Positions 1-8,097 of a stretch of 64,000 nt of DNA are shown piece by piece. The stretch spans positions 1 through 64,000 of the forward strand of contig NVWP01000027.1 in assembly GCA_002733705.1 (NCBI GenBank), read 5' to 3'. A model generated the notes under the pieces. The model had not been told where the DNA came from and searched no databases. It saw nothing but the letters and a program-made list of their open reading frames with translations. The DNA comes from Henriciella sp. (GTDB lineage Bacteria > Pseudomonadota > Alphaproteobacteria > Caulobacterales > Hyphomonadaceae). The position numbers and the translations under genes are program-made. The stretch's first letter is position 1; each line of letters begins with the position of its first letter.

Positions 1-1059
1 GCTGATCCGGTCGCTTTCCTTCACACGCAGCTCATCGGCGCCGGTGACGCGGGTTTCGCCCTTCGCGAAGGCGGCGACAACGGCGAGGATCGGGAATTCA
101 TCGATCATGGAAGCAACGAGCGTTTCAGGCACCTCGCAGCCCTTGAGCGGGCTTGTGGCGGCCTGGAGGTCGATCAGACGCTCTCCCGCGCCGTCACCGA
201 TCTCTTCGGCGCCGAGACCTGCGCCCATCCGCGCAATGGCCTGGAAGAAGCCGTCGCGGGTCTCATTGGACATGATGTTCTCCACCACAACACCGCCGGA
301 CCTGGAAATCACCGCGCCGGCGATCAGGAAAGCGGCCGAAGACGGATCACCCGGAATGATGGTTTCAACGGCATGGAGGGGCTGGCCGCCTTTGAGGGAA
401 ACGATGTTCTGCGTTCCGCTGCCAGCCCGGACTGTGACCTCAGCGCCAAAGCTGCGCAGCATCCGCTCTGTATGGTCGCGCGTCGCGCGCAGTTCGGTCA
501 CTTCGGTGGTGCCTTGCGCATTGAGGCCGGCGAGCAGGATGGCTGACTTCACCTGCGCGGAGGCCTGGCGCGGGGCATAGGAGAGGGCCTGCAGATCGCT
601 GCGGCCCGTCAGGGTGAGCGGCAGGCGGTCGCGGCCATCGGGGCTGAATTTCGCGCCCATCTCCTTGAGCGGGTCCATGACACGCGCCATCGGCCGGGCA
701 GAAAGGCTCTCATCGCCGATCATTTCTGCTGTCAGGCCGTAACCGGCCATCAGGCCCATCATCAGGCGCGATCCGGTGCCGGAATTGCCAAAGTCCAGAG
801 GGCCCTCTGGCGAGCGCAGCCCGCTCTTGCCTGTTCCCTCAATGCGCCAGCGTCCGGGGCCTGTGCGCTCTATTTCCGCGCCGAGCGCCTGCATGGCCCG
901 CGCCGTGTTCAGCACATCCTCGCCCTCAAGCAGGCCGGACACCTCCGAGACCCCTTCGGCCACACCGGCGAACATCAGGGATCGGTGCGAACAGGATTTG
1001 TCTCCGGGTGCACGGACTGCGCCCTGAAAACGATCTACGGGGAACGAAGTCCATGCCAA
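1..1059 (-). CDS. aroA: 3-phosphoshikimate 1-carboxyvinyltransferase (EPSP synthase), C-terminus cut by window edge
   Basis: AroA joins phosphoenolpyruvate to shikimate-3-phosphate in the shikimate pathway to aromatic amino acids. The 353 visible codons start at a TTG (1057-1059) six bases after AAGGAG; an ATG at 1055 lies in another frame. Motifs seen are PGDKSCSHR (about residues 18-26), GLLEGEDVLNT, GNSGTG (about 95), RPMARV and ELRVKESDRI at the cut end. The overall pattern matches the class II (CP4-like) branch. The residues GNSGTG stand where CP4 has GNAATG, so the glyphosate-tolerance alanine is a glycine here; a sensitive enzyme is an inference. About 90 residues are missing beyond position 1. 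The gene diverges from the FYDLN-acid gene across about 100 bp. Confidence 0.93.
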   Translation of the reverse strand, partial: MAWTSFPVDRFQGAVRAPGDKSCSHRSLMFAGVAEGVSEVSGLLEGEDVLNTARAMQALGAEIERTGPGRWRIEGTGKSGLRSPEGPLDFGNSGTGSRLMMGLMAGYGLTAEMIGDESLSARPMARVMDPLKEMGAKFSPDGRDRLPLTLTGRSDLQALSYAPRQASAQVKSAILLAGLNAQGTTEVTELRATRDHTERMLRSFGAEVTVRAGSGTQNIVSLKGGQPLHAVETIIPGDPSSAAFLIAGAVISRSGGVVVENIMSNETRDGFFQAIARMGAGLGAEEIGDGAGERLIDLQAATSPLKGCEVPETLVASMIDEFPILAVVAAFAKGETRVTGADELRVKESDRIS

Positions 1060-1162
1060 TGATTTCTCCTTTGCAGATCGGCGCCAAAAGCGCTTTGACA
1101 GGGGCGGGGGTTTCTGGCAAGCGCCCCGGCAATCATTAAATCCAGCCCGGAGTTCATCATAC

Positions 1163-1792
1163 ATGGCTGATCCTGATCTTGGCACAAAGCAGATCTGTCC
1201 GAACTGCGAAGCGAAATTCTACGATCTCAACAAGCGCCCGGCCGTCTGCCCGAAATGCAAGACCGAATTCGATCCTGAAGACGATGAAGTGCGCACGACG
1301 AGCGCCAAGCTGAAGGCCAAGCGCGCCAAGAGTGCTGTCCCTGCCGATGAGGAAGAGGACGATCTCGAGGAAGAGACCAAGAAGAAGAAAAAGAAGAAAG
1401 CCTCTGCCCGCGACACAGATGACGATGACATCGATGATGAGGACGAGGAAGACGACTACGAGGAAGAAGAAGAGGACGACGAGGATGATGAATCCTCCCG
1501 CGAACTCGGCTCTGAAGCAGACGAAGTCGTCCTTGAAGGCAATGACGAGGATGAGGACGAGGAAGCCGCACCGGGCAAGGTGCCGACCGGCTTCTCCGAA
1601 GACGACCTCGGCGATGATGACGACGACGATGAGGACATCCCTCTCGACGATGACGAGGATGATGAGGACTTCGAGCTTGAAGGCGATATCGACCTTGATG
1701 ACGATGATCTCGACCTCGATGAAGACGACGATGATGACGGCGAAGAGGATGATGAGTCCGACGACGCTGAAGAGGATGACAAGAAGTCCTGA
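1163..1792 (+). CDS. FYDLN-acid domain protein (TIGR02300 family)
   Basis: The function of this alphaproteobacterial family is unknown. The N-terminus carries two CxxC pairs (C12, C15, C29, C32) around the FYDLN signature at residues 19-23, which suggests a small zinc ribbon. A Lys-rich patch follows near residues 70-82, then a tail of well over 100 residues made almost only of Asp and Glu. The zinc ribbon plus polyacidic tail suggests binding to basic partners or metal, but that is inference. The gene lies between aroA and tRNA-Ala, an arrangement I recall from other alphaproteobacteria. The GAT/GAG-rich coding sequence creates long serine-rich antisense frames that are not genes. Confidence 0.9.
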   Translation: MADPDLGTKQICPNCEAKFYDLNKRPAVCPKCKTEFDPEDDEVRTTSAKLKAKRAKSAVPADEEEDDLEEETKKKKKKKASARDTDDDDIDDEDEEDDYEEEEEDDEDDESSRELGSEADEVVLEGNDEDEDEEAAPGKVPTGFSEDDLGDDDDDDEDIPLDDDEDDEDFELEGDIDLDDDDLDLDEDDDDDGEEDDESDDAEEDDKKS

Positions 1793-1800
1793 TAAATGGA

Positions 1801-1835
1801 CTTGATCAGGAGCGCGTGAGCCTATAACTCACGCG
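1801..1835 (+). promoter_or_regulatory. Putative tRNA-Ala promoter with -10 box in the loop of an inverted repeat
   Basis: A -10-like TATAAC (1823-1828) lies about 20 bp before the tRNA, with a -35-like TTGATC at 1802-1807 (15-bp spacing, short). A perfect 8-bp inverted repeat, CGCGTGAG (1813-1820) and CTCACGCG (1828-1835), has most of the -10 hexamer in its loop. No T-run follows, so it is not an obvious terminator for the gene ending at 1792. Promoter assignment is inference. Confidence 0.35.
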
Positions 1836-1848
1836 TCTCCGACGGTTC

Positions 1849-1924
1849 GGGGCCTTAGCTCAGCTGGGAGAGCGCCTGCATGGCATGCAGGAGGTCAGCG
1901 GTTCGATCCCGCTAGGCTCCACCA
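1849..1924 (+). tRNA. tRNA-Ala (anticodon GGC)
   Basis: A 76-nt cloverleaf including an encoded CCA. The acceptor arm GGGGCCT pairs with AGGCTCC and contains the G3-U70 wobble that identifies alanine tRNAs. The anticodon stem CCTGC/GCAGG (1875-1879, 1887-1891) encloses a 7-nt loop with anticodon GGC at 1882-1884, which reads GCC and GCU. The T-arm has the usual GTTCGATCC core. Confidence 0.97.
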
Positions 1925-2024
1925 ACCAAATTCCTGGAAATTACGACACCATTCTGCCCGTTCCGGCATAAGCCGCGACGGGCACAGGGTGCGATACGGG
2001 AGTCACGCTCTCTTTTGCTTCAGC

Positions 2025-2642
2025 TCAGGTCAACGCGGTCATGACGGCCTTGCGATAGGCTTGGCGCTGTGAGAGCCGTTCATACCACGCCTCCAGCGCA
2101 GGCATGGCAGGACGCTCGATTGGCATGTTGAACCAGGCGTAGGCAATGCAGCCCAGCGGGATGTCCCCGATTCCCAGGGTTTCCCCCGACAACCAGGGTT
2201 GCCGGGCCAGGGCATCGTCGGCGACCTTCATCAACTCGGCGCATTGTTCCTGTCCACGCTGCATCGCTGCGCCGTCACGCGTTTCTGGCGTGCGACGAAC
2301 CAGATTCCAGAACAGATCCCGGAACGGACCAGCGAATGACAGGGAGGCCCAATCCATCCATTTGTCGGCTGCAGCCCATCGGCCCGCATCGGCAGGGGCA
2401 AATTCATCGTCGCCATATTGACGGGCAAGGTATCGGACGATGGCATTGGATTCCCAAAGCACAAGCGACCCGTCCTGAAGGCAGGGAATGAGACCATTCG
2501 GGTTGAGCGCAAGAAACTCCGGCGTGGAGACAAGGCCGAAATGACCACCTGCGGGGACATGCTCATATTGAAGCCCAAGCTCTTCGGCGCACCACCGCAC
2601 CTTGCGGACATTGGTTGAATTGTCCCGGCCCCAGATCTTCAT
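2025..2642 (-). CDS. Glutathione S-transferase family protein
   Basis: The 205-residue protein has the two-domain GST form. The N-terminal thioredoxin-like domain (about 1-80) holds the NPNGLIPCLQDG loop with the cis-proline and the LWESNAIVRYLA motif that binds the gamma-glutamyl part of glutathione. The C-terminal helical domain has the GDIPLGCIAYAWF segment. The opening MKIWGRDNSTNVRKVRW resembles bacterial GSTs with Ser or Asn near the active site. The substrate is unknown; detoxification is the general family role. It is divergent from the flavin reductase-like gene at 2792. Confidence 0.85.
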   Translation of the reverse strand: MKIWGRDNSTNVRKVRWCAEELGLQYEHVPAGGHFGLVSTPEFLALNPNGLIPCLQDGSLVLWESNAIVRYLARQYGDDEFAPADAGRWAAADKWMDWASLSFAGPFRDLFWNLVRRTPETRDGAAMQRGQEQCAELMKVADDALARQPWLSGETLGIGDIPLGCIAYAWFNMPIERPAMPALEAWYERLSQRQAYRKAVMTALT

Positions 2643-2791
2643 GGCTTATCCTCTTCCTGACGCCTGTGCTGGTATCGCGAGGGGCGCGGGCAGGAAAGGG
2701 CTAAAAGCGGCCTGCGATGCCGCTCCCGGAACGGGAAGGGCGATCCCCCCGTTTCTTTACCGATGATAAATCTGACGTGGAGAAACAAATT

Positions 2792-3466
2792 ATGAGCCAC
2801 ACGCTGACCCTGCAATCCATCGAGCCTGTTACCCATGACGTGTTCAGGCTGCGTTTCGACAAGCCAGCGGGCCTCGGGATCAAGCCTGGCCAGGCGGTTG
2901 ATATGGCTATCGACAAGGAAGACTGGCGCGGCGAAAAACGCCCCTTTACGCCAACCAGCCTGCCGTCTGACGGCTTTCTGGAATTCACCATCAAATCCTA
3001 TCCCGAACATGATGGCGTGACCGAACAGATCGCCAAACTCCATCCCGGCGATACCGTCCTGATCGATGAGCCCTGGGGGGCGATCAATGATGAAGGCGCG
3101 GGCTGGTTCATCGCTGGCGGGGCAGGTGTCACGCCGATGATCGCCATCCTGCGCAAGCGGCTGGAAGAGAATGGCACGCTGGAAGGCTCTGAGCTTATCT
3201 TCTCCAACAGCACGGAAGACGACATCATCTATCGCAAGGAATTTGAGGCGATGGAGGGGCTGAAGACCTATTTCACCGTGACCGACCAGACGTCTGCGGA
3301 TGTCCATACCGGCAAGGTCGACAGGAAGTTGCTGGAGAGCCGTATCCAGCCCGGCAAAGGCAAATGCTATGTGTGCGGCCCGGACGAGATGATCGATGAC
3401 ATTGTGCTGGCGCTGAAGGAAATCGGCGTCGCGGAAGACGATATCGTGATCGAGCAGTTCAGTTAG
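2792..3466 (+). CDS. Ferredoxin/flavodoxin-NADP+ reductase-like FAD oxidoreductase
   Basis: A 224-residue single-chain member of the ferredoxin-NADP reductase family. The FAD-binding beta barrel has the RPFTPTS motif (about residues 51-57). The nicotinamide domain has GGAGVTPM, then CGPDEM and a C-terminal EQF. The start at 2792 (MSHTLTLQS) is preferred over an in-frame start at 2717 because the upstream residues do not fit the family and a GGAG lies before 2792. No iron-sulfur or globin domain is fused, so the electron partner is unknown. It may reduce a flavodoxin, a ferredoxin or a small acceptor. Confidence 0.85.
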   Translation: MSHTLTLQSIEPVTHDVFRLRFDKPAGLGIKPGQAVDMAIDKEDWRGEKRPFTPTSLPSDGFLEFTIKSYPEHDGVTEQIAKLHPGDTVLIDEPWGAINDEGAGWFIAGGAGVTPMIAILRKRLEENGTLEGSELIFSNSTEDDIIYRKEFEAMEGLKTYFTVTDQTSADVHTGKVDRKLLESRIQPGKGKCYVCGPDEMIDDIVLALKEIGVAEDDIVIEQFS

Positions 3467-3678
3467 GAGTGCCCGGCTGAACGGCTGTTCATTTAGTGAA
3501 GCTAAAGTGAGTATATGCCCACTAAATGCCGCACTTGCGGCTTGAAGCGAACATTCCGGGCCACCAGATTAAGCCATGACACGGAAAGACCCGGCATATT
3601 CCGTTGCCGCCACGAAGCGGGGCAACTGGCCGGGGGCCTCATGTGTCGTGGTCCTGTCTTTGAAGGAAGGAGCATGCC

Positions 3679-3924
3679 ATGACGACAGACCTTGAACATC
3701 AAGCTGCAAAGCTCTTCACCGCGAAGGATCTGGTCTATGTACGCCAGATCGCCGAGACGGAGCTGAACGGGCTGCCCGATGAGGCGCTGGAGACTGTCAA
3801 TGACACCAGCTCTCTGTTTGTGGTTGCCAATGGCGATGGCCAGCAGCTTGCAATCGTTGAGGGCCGCGATGCCGCTTTTGCCGCCGCGCGCGCCTATGAG
3901 ATGCGCCCGGTCAGCGTGCACTAG
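3679..3924 (+). CDS. DUF1150 family protein
   Basis: The 81-residue protein carries the family pattern seen in DUF1150: YVRQI early, an LFVVANGDGQQLAIVEGRDAA core, and the C-terminal block AARAYEMRPVSVH. In other alphaproteobacteria members often lie beside a small heat-shock protein gene. No such gene lies here, so its partner is not visible. An AAGGAGC ribosome site precedes the ATG. The 210 bp upstream hold no gene I can support. Function is unknown. Confidence 0.75.
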   Translation: MTTDLEHQAAKLFTAKDLVYVRQIAETELNGLPDEALETVNDTSSLFVVANGDGQQLAIVEGRDAAFAAARAYEMRPVSVH

Positions 3925-3950
3925 CAGGTTTTGATCGAGACAAAGAAGAA

Positions 3951-3976
3951 AGCCCGGCCAATGTGCCGGGCTTTTT
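3951..3976. terminator. Bidirectional intrinsic terminator
   Basis: Stem AGCCCGGC (3951-3958) and GCCGGGCT (3965-3972) with a 6-nt loop, then T residues on the plus strand and an A-rich run upstream that gives T residues on the minus strand. It lies between the convergent DUF1150 and hydroxyacid dehydrogenase genes and can serve both. Confidence 0.85.
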
Positions 3977-3982
3977 TGTGGT

Positions 3983-4969
3983 CTACAGAATGGCCGGTAT
4001 GACACGGTCTGGCGGACGGTGACCGTCAGCGAAGGTCTTGATGTTGATGATCACCTTCTCGCCCATCTCGATCCGGCCCTCTTCGGTGGCCGAGCCCATA
4101 TGCGGCAGCAGCATCACATTGGAGAGGCCGAGGAGTTCGGGGTTCACGGCCGGTTCGCGTTCAAAGACGTCGAGGCCGGCACCTGCGATCTTGCCGGCTT
4201 TCAGCGCGCGGGCGAGCGCAGCCTCGTCGATCACCTCGCCGCGGGCGGTGTTGATGATGTAGGCGTCCTCGCGAATGAGATCGAGGCGGCGCGCCGAGAG
4301 CAGGTGGAAGGTTGCCGGCGTGTGCGGGCAGTTGACGGAAATGATGTCCATGCGCGCCAGCATCTGGTCGAGGCTTTCCCAATAGGTCGCGTCGAGCTCT
4401 TCGGTGATCTGCCGGTTGACCGGTTTGCGGTTGTGATAGTGGATCTGAAGTCCGAACGCCTTTGCACGGCGCGCCACGGCCTGTCCGATCCGGCCCATGC
4501 CGATAATGCCGAGCCGCTTGCCCGCGAGCCGCTTGCCGAGCATCCAGGTCGGCGCCCAGCCATCGAACTTGCCATCCTCAAGCAGCTTGATGCCTTCGTG
4601 CAGGCGGCGCGGCACGGCCAGGATCAGCGCCATGGTCACATCTGCGGTGTCATCGGTCAGCACGCCGGGCGTGTTGGTGACGGTGATGCCGCGCTGGACC
4701 GCGCTTTCAATATCCAGATTGTCGACGCCTGCGCCGAACTGGGCAATGTGGCGCAGCTGGCTCCCGGCCTGGGCCAGGAGGCGGGCATCGATTGTATCGG
4801 TCACCGTCGGCACCAGAACGTCCGCGCGTTTCACCGCATCGACGAGACGGGCCTCATCGAAGGGCGTATCGGTTTCGTTGAGCTCGGTGTCGAAAAGCTC
4901 TTTCAGGCGAATCTCTACCGGGTCCGGCAGTCGCCGCGTCACGATTACCTTTAGCCGCTTTGCGGTCAT
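3983..4969 (-). CDS. D-2-hydroxyacid dehydrogenase (glyoxylate/hydroxypyruvate reductase type)
   Basis: An NAD(P)-dependent D-2-hydroxyacid dehydrogenase of 328 residues, a normal length. The Rossmann motif GIIGMGRIGQAVARR lies at about 154-168. Catalytic residues fit R243 (in NTARGEVID), E272 (in REP) and H290 (in LLPHMGSA). This subgroup includes glyoxylate and hydroxypyruvate reductases, and also enzymes with other 2-oxoacid substrates, so the substrate is not settled. Its 3' end abuts the terminator at 3951-3976. It is divergent from the SH3 protein gene. Confidence 0.88.
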   Translation of the reverse strand: MTAKRLKVIVTRRLPDPVEIRLKELFDTELNETDTPFDEARLVDAVKRADVLVPTVTDTIDARLLAQAGSQLRHIAQFGAGVDNLDIESAVQRGITVTNTPGVLTDDTADVTMALILAVPRRLHEGIKLLEDGKFDGWAPTWMLGKRLAGKRLGIIGMGRIGQAVARRAKAFGLQIHYHNRKPVNRQITEELDATYWESLDQMLARMDIISVNCPHTPATFHLLSARRLDLIREDAYIINTARGEVIDEAALARALKAGKIAGAGLDVFEREPAVNPELLGLSNVMLLPHMGSATEEGRIEMGEKVIINIKTFADGHRPPDRVIPAIL

Positions 4970-5083
4970 GAGCGTTTCCTTTCCTTGCCATCAGCGCATA
5001 GCAGAGCGATCCGCTCGCGCCAATCCGGGCAGACCCGTAGCGGCCTTTACGCCTGATTCACCAAGCCCGGACTAAATGACGGC

Positions 5084-5599
5084 ATGTTCACGTCCTGCCG
5101 CCTTTTTCTGTCCGCCTGCCTTATCGCGACTGCCTGGCAGTTGGCAACGCCGCCCGCCGCTGCACAGGCGGTGAAGGTCAGCCAGTTTTCCGGCAAGCCA
5201 GTGCCACGCTTCGAATCATTGCGCTATTCGAAGGTGAACGGGCGGATCGGCCCCTCCGGCGACCATCAGATCGTCTGGGAGTATGAGCGCGCGGGCCTGC
5301 CCGTCCTCGTCATCAAGGAGACGCGCGACTGGGTCCAGATCCGCGATCCGCAGGGCGACGAGGTCTGGGTACATGAGCGCCTGCTGACAGAGCCGAACCA
5401 TGTGCTGATCACGCGCGACATCATCCTGAGGCGCAAGCCGCAGACCGGCTCCATCGGCCGGGCGAAGCTGCAGGCCGGTGTTCTGGCCGAGCTGGAAGGC
5501 TGTGAGGAGCGCTGGTGCGAGGTGCGTGCGGGCGACTATCGCGGCTGGGTCGACAAGCCGTCCCTCTGGGGCCTCAACACCGAAACGGCCGGTCTTTAA
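5084..5599 (+). CDS. Exported SH3-like domain protein
   Basis: 171 residues with a Sec signal peptide (hydrophobic residues about 7-27, AAAQA cleavage area). Two bacterial SH3-like repeats of the SH3_4 kind follow: the first around IVWEYERAGLPVLVIKETRDWVQIRDPQGDEVWVHERLL, split here as residues about 65-105, and the second ending YRGWVDKPSLWG. The pair of cysteines near residues 144 and 149 (GCEERWCEV) may form a disulfide. Such proteins are usually periplasmic and may bind peptidoglycan; the ligand is unknown. Confidence 0.8.
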   Translation: MFTSCRLFLSACLIATAWQLATPPAAAQAVKVSQFSGKPVPRFESLRYSKVNGRIGPSGDHQIVWEYERAGLPVLVIKETRDWVQIRDPQGDEVWVHERLLTEPNHVLITRDIILRRKPQTGSIGRAKLQAGVLAELEGCEERWCEVRAGDYRGWVDKPSLWGLNTETAGL

Positions 5600-5681
5600 C
5601 TGGCCCGGTTTGCTTGACAGCGGGCTTTGGGGCAGGCTCATGCCCTGATCTGGATTTTACGCAAGTACAAGAGAGGCTCGC

Positions 5682-6230
5682 ATGAGCGGACCGCACGATT
5701 TTCACACGCCACAGTCTTCCTACTCAAAGGAAGAGCTCCTGATTTCAGGTCAGGGACAGCTTTTCGGCCCCGGCAATGCGCAGCTTCCCATCCCGCCCAT
5801 GCTGATGATGGACCGGATCACGGAGATCAGCCTCGATGGCGGTGAGTTCGGCAAGGGCCATGTCATCGGTGAGTATGACATCAAGCCAGACCTCTGGTTC
5901 TTCCAGTGCCATTTCCCGGGCGATCCGGTGATGCCGGGCTGTCTTGGTCTCGACGCCATGTGGCAGGCGGTCGGCTACTGGCTCGGCTGGTCAGGCTCTC
6001 CGGGCAAGGGCCGCGCGCTCGGCGTCGGCGAAGTGAAATTTACCGGTGAGATCACGCCGGACAAGAAGCTCGTCAAATATGTCATCGACATGAAGCGCGT
6101 GCGCCGCGGCAAGCTCAATCTCGGCATCGCCAATGGCCGGGTCTATGTCGACGACGAGCATGTCTACACGGCGCTCGACATGAAGGTCGGCCTCAAGAAT
6201 GTGATCGATGGCGGCGGGGCCATGAGCTGA
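5682..6230 (+). CDS. fabA: 3-hydroxydecanoyl-[ACP] dehydratase/isomerase
   Basis: FabA dehydrates 3-hydroxydecanoyl-ACP and isomerises trans-2- to cis-3-decenoyl-ACP, the branch point to unsaturated fatty acids under anaerobic-type synthesis. The 182-residue protein has a hot-dog fold with PMLMMDRI (residues 39-46) and the active-site stretch [22 protein letters not shown], quoted in two halves: H77 in CHFPGD and D91 in GLDAMW. ATG 5682 follows an AGAGAGG site. fabI follows 103 bp later; fabB, the usual partner, is not between them. Confidence 0.96.
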   Translation: MSGPHDFHTPQSSYSKEELLISGQGQLFGPGNAQLPIPPMLMMDRITEISLDGGEFGKGHVIGEYDIKPDLWFFQCHFPGDPVMPGCLGLDAMWQAVGYWLGWSGSPGKGRALGVGEVKFTGEITPDKKLVKYVIDMKRVRRGKLNLGIANGRVYVDDEHVYTALDMKVGLKNVIDGGGAMS

Positions 6231-6262
6231 AGCGGGCCGGGCGCTCCGGCGTCCGTATCTGC

Positions 6263-6291
6263 TTGACCAAAACGGCCTGCACCCCTAGCCC
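6263..6291 (+). promoter_or_regulatory. Possible promoter in the fabA-fabI gap
   Basis: TTGACC (6263-6268) and TAGCCC (6286-6291) are separated by 17 bp, close to the alphaproteobacterial sigma-70 pattern, and lie about 45 bp before the fabI start. This would allow fabI to be transcribed apart from fabA. It is a visual match only. Confidence 0.35.
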
Positions 6292-6333
6292 GGCGAACAG
6301 GAAACGACACTCTCTTCATGCGAGGATTTCAAC

Positions 6334-7149
6334 ATGGCTGATGAATGGAACATGCCGGAAGGCGAGCTGATGAAGGGCAAGCGCGGCATTGTCATGGGCG
6401 TCGCCAACCAGAACTCCATTGCCTGGGGTATCTCCAAACAGCTCGCCGCGCAGGGCGCGGAAATCGCCTTTACCTATCAGGGCGAGAATCTTGAGCGCCG
6501 CGTGCGCCCGCTGGTCGAGTCCATCGGCATGGATTTCATGATCCCGGCTGACGTCACCGATGATGCCAGCATGGATGCTGCCTTCGCCGCGGTGAAGGAA
6601 AAATGGGGCAAGATCGATTTCCTCGTCCACTCCATTGCCTTTGCCGGCAAGGAAGAGCTTCAGGGCTCCATGGTCGCGAACACCACGCGCGAAGGCTTTC
6701 GCCGCGCCATGGATATCTCGGTCTACAGCTTCATCGATTGCTCGCGCCGCGCCTCTGAAATGATGCCGGATGGCGGGGCGATTATCTGCATGACCTATCT
6801 TGGCGCTGAGCGCGTCGTGCCCTCCTACAATGTCATGGGTGTCGCCAAGGCCGCGCTCGAAGCCTCCACACGCTATGCCGCGCGCGACCTCGGTCCGCAG
6901 GGCATCCGCGTCAACGCCATCTCGGCGGGCGCGATGCGCACCCTTTCGCTGGCGGGCATCAAGGGCGGCAAGTCCCTCATGGGCACGGGCCGCGACATGT
7001 CGCTGCTCAAGGAAGACACGCGGATGGAAGGCGTCGCCGGCGCGGCCCTCTACCTCCTCTCCGATATCGGCCACTCGGTCGCCGGTGAGGTCCTTCACGT
7101 CGATGCAGGCTTCCACGTCGTCGGCGTGCCGGATTCGGGTGAGGACTGA
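6334..7149 (+). CDS. fabI: Enoyl-[ACP] reductase (NADH)
   Basis: FabI reduces trans-2-enoyl-ACP in the last step of each fatty-acid elongation cycle. The 271-residue protein has the FabI-type cofactor loop GVANQNSIAWGI (about 22-33) and the catalytic residues Y155, Y165 and K172, which correspond to the Tyr/Tyr/Lys set of E. coli FabI, within TYLGAERVVPSYNVMGVAK (residues 154-172). It is the target of triclosan-type inhibitors. An AGGA lies just before the ATG. It is downstream of fabA on the same strand. Confidence 0.95.
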   Translation: MADEWNMPEGELMKGKRGIVMGVANQNSIAWGISKQLAAQGAEIAFTYQGENLERRVRPLVESIGMDFMIPADVTDDASMDAAFAAVKEKWGKIDFLVHSIAFAGKEELQGSMVANTTREGFRRAMDISVYSFIDCSRRASEMMPDGGAIICMTYLGAERVVPSYNVMGVAKAALEASTRYAARDLGPQGIRVNAISAGAMRTLSLAGIKGGKSLMGTGRDMSLLKEDTRMEGVAGAALYLLSDIGHSVAGEVLHVDAGFHVVGVPDSGED

Positions 7150-7184
7150 AATTAATTCGCTTTTAATGTGAATTTTTACTCTAC

Positions 7185-7202
7185 AATAGCAATTTTGCTA
7201 TT
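7185..7202 (+). terminator. AT-rich perfect hairpin after fabI
   Basis: AATAGCAA and TTGCTATT form a perfect inverted repeat with almost no loop, in a sharply AT-rich stretch (7150-7215). No run of T follows directly, so it may be a weak terminator for fabI or a protein-binding palindrome before the NYN gene. Confidence 0.35.
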
Positions 7203-7220
7203 ATATTGATTTTATCGCGT

Positions 7221-7279
7221 AACCCCCTGCTTGCCCCCGCACCACTTTTGATTGAAGGTGTGGCGCGCCGCAGGGGGTT
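7221..7279 (+). promoter_or_regulatory. Long-range stem that covers the NYN gene ribosome-binding site
   Basis: AACCCCCTGC (7221-7230) is perfectly complementary to GCAGGGGGTT (7270-7279). The right arm contains AGGGGG (7272-7277), the only Shine-Dalgarno-like site for the TTG start at 7285, and is followed by a T-rich run. It can act as a terminator of fabI transcripts or as a translational gate for the NYN gene. Confidence 0.45.
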
Positions 7280-7284
7280 TTGTT

Positions 7285-8022
7285 TTGTATCGTACCGCAA
7301 TTCTTGTTGATGCTGGCTTCTTTCTAAAGCGCTATGCTCACATTATGCCCAGCATTGATCATTCGGATGCGGAATTGGCTGCGGATAATTTGTACGACCT
7401 ATGCGCGAGGCATTTAAGCAGCAAGGTACGCAAAGGAAAAAAGACCACTTTTGAACGAGATAGCGAACTTTACCGTCTTTTTGTTTACGATAGTCCACCA
7501 CTTGAAAAGCGATTGCATAAGCCTGTAAGCAAACGCGCGATTAATCTAGCTCTATCGCCGGAAGCGATTTTTCGAAATCAATTTCACAAAGCGCTGTTGA
7601 GAAAGCGAAAGGTTGCTCTGCGGCTAGGACGCCTTGCGGAGAAAACCGGCACATGGCGATTCACTCAGTCCGCTCAGAAGCGTTTGATAGGTGACATCAA
7701 TAAACTGCTGACGCTGACCGATGATGACTTTACGTTAGATATTGGCCAGAAAGGCGTCGATATGCGGATTGGGCTAGATATTGCTTCCATCAGCTTTAAG
7801 CGACAAGTTGACCGCATCGTGCTGATTGCTGGGGATAGTGATTTCGTGCCCGCTGCGAAACTTGCTCGTCGTGAGGGGATAGACTTCGTCTTAGATCCAC
7901 TTTGGCTGAAGGTATCAGACGATTTGCTTGAGCACATTGATGGACTACGCTCCACAAGCGCAAACCCGAATCCAGAAGCCAAAGCCGCAAATCAGTCTAC
8001 TGACGTCGGCGCGAAAGGCTAG
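7285..8022 (+). CDS. NYN-domain (LabA/DUF88-like) protein, putative ribonuclease
   Basis: The 245-residue protein belongs to the PIN-like NYN family, whose tested members are metal-dependent RNases. The N-terminal YRTAILVDAGFFLKRY has the first conserved Asp. A later Asp is in KGVDMRIGLDIA, and a further acidic cluster in IAGDSDFVPAAKLARREG. The middle (about 60-140) is basic and may bind RNA. The TTG at 7285 is chosen because family members start just before the RTAILVD strand; a longer frame opens at 7252. Its base composition is visibly AT-richer than the neighbours, with many TTT, AAT and TTA codons, so recent acquisition is likely. The substrate is unknown. Confidence 0.75.
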   Translation: MYRTAILVDAGFFLKRYAHIMPSIDHSDAELAADNLYDLCARHLSSKVRKGKKTTFERDSELYRLFVYDSPPLEKRLHKPVSKRAINLALSPEAIFRNQFHKALLRKRKVALRLGRLAEKTGTWRFTQSAQKRLIGDINKLLTLTDDDFTLDIGQKGVDMRIGLDIASISFKRQVDRIVLIAGDSDFVPAAKLARREGIDFVLDPLWLKVSDDLLEHIDGLRSTSANPNPEAKAANQSTDVGAKG

Positions 8023-8097
8023 TAATAGCTTGAGAGCTCTTAGCCGCATAACTAGAAGTTGTTGATGACACGCAACCAGTCTGAGTCCCGCTAAAGG

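Noticed and set aside
926..1132. ATG-started minus-strand frame over the aroA start
   Set aside because: The AroA motifs are in another frame, which begins at TTG 1059 with a good ribosome site.
1219..1782. Serine-rich minus-strand frames opposite the FYDLN-acid gene
   Set aside because: They are the complement of the Asp/Glu codon runs, not coding sequence.
6231..6333. Remnant of fabB between fabA and fabI
   Set aside because: Only 103 bp with no FabB-like coding in any frame.
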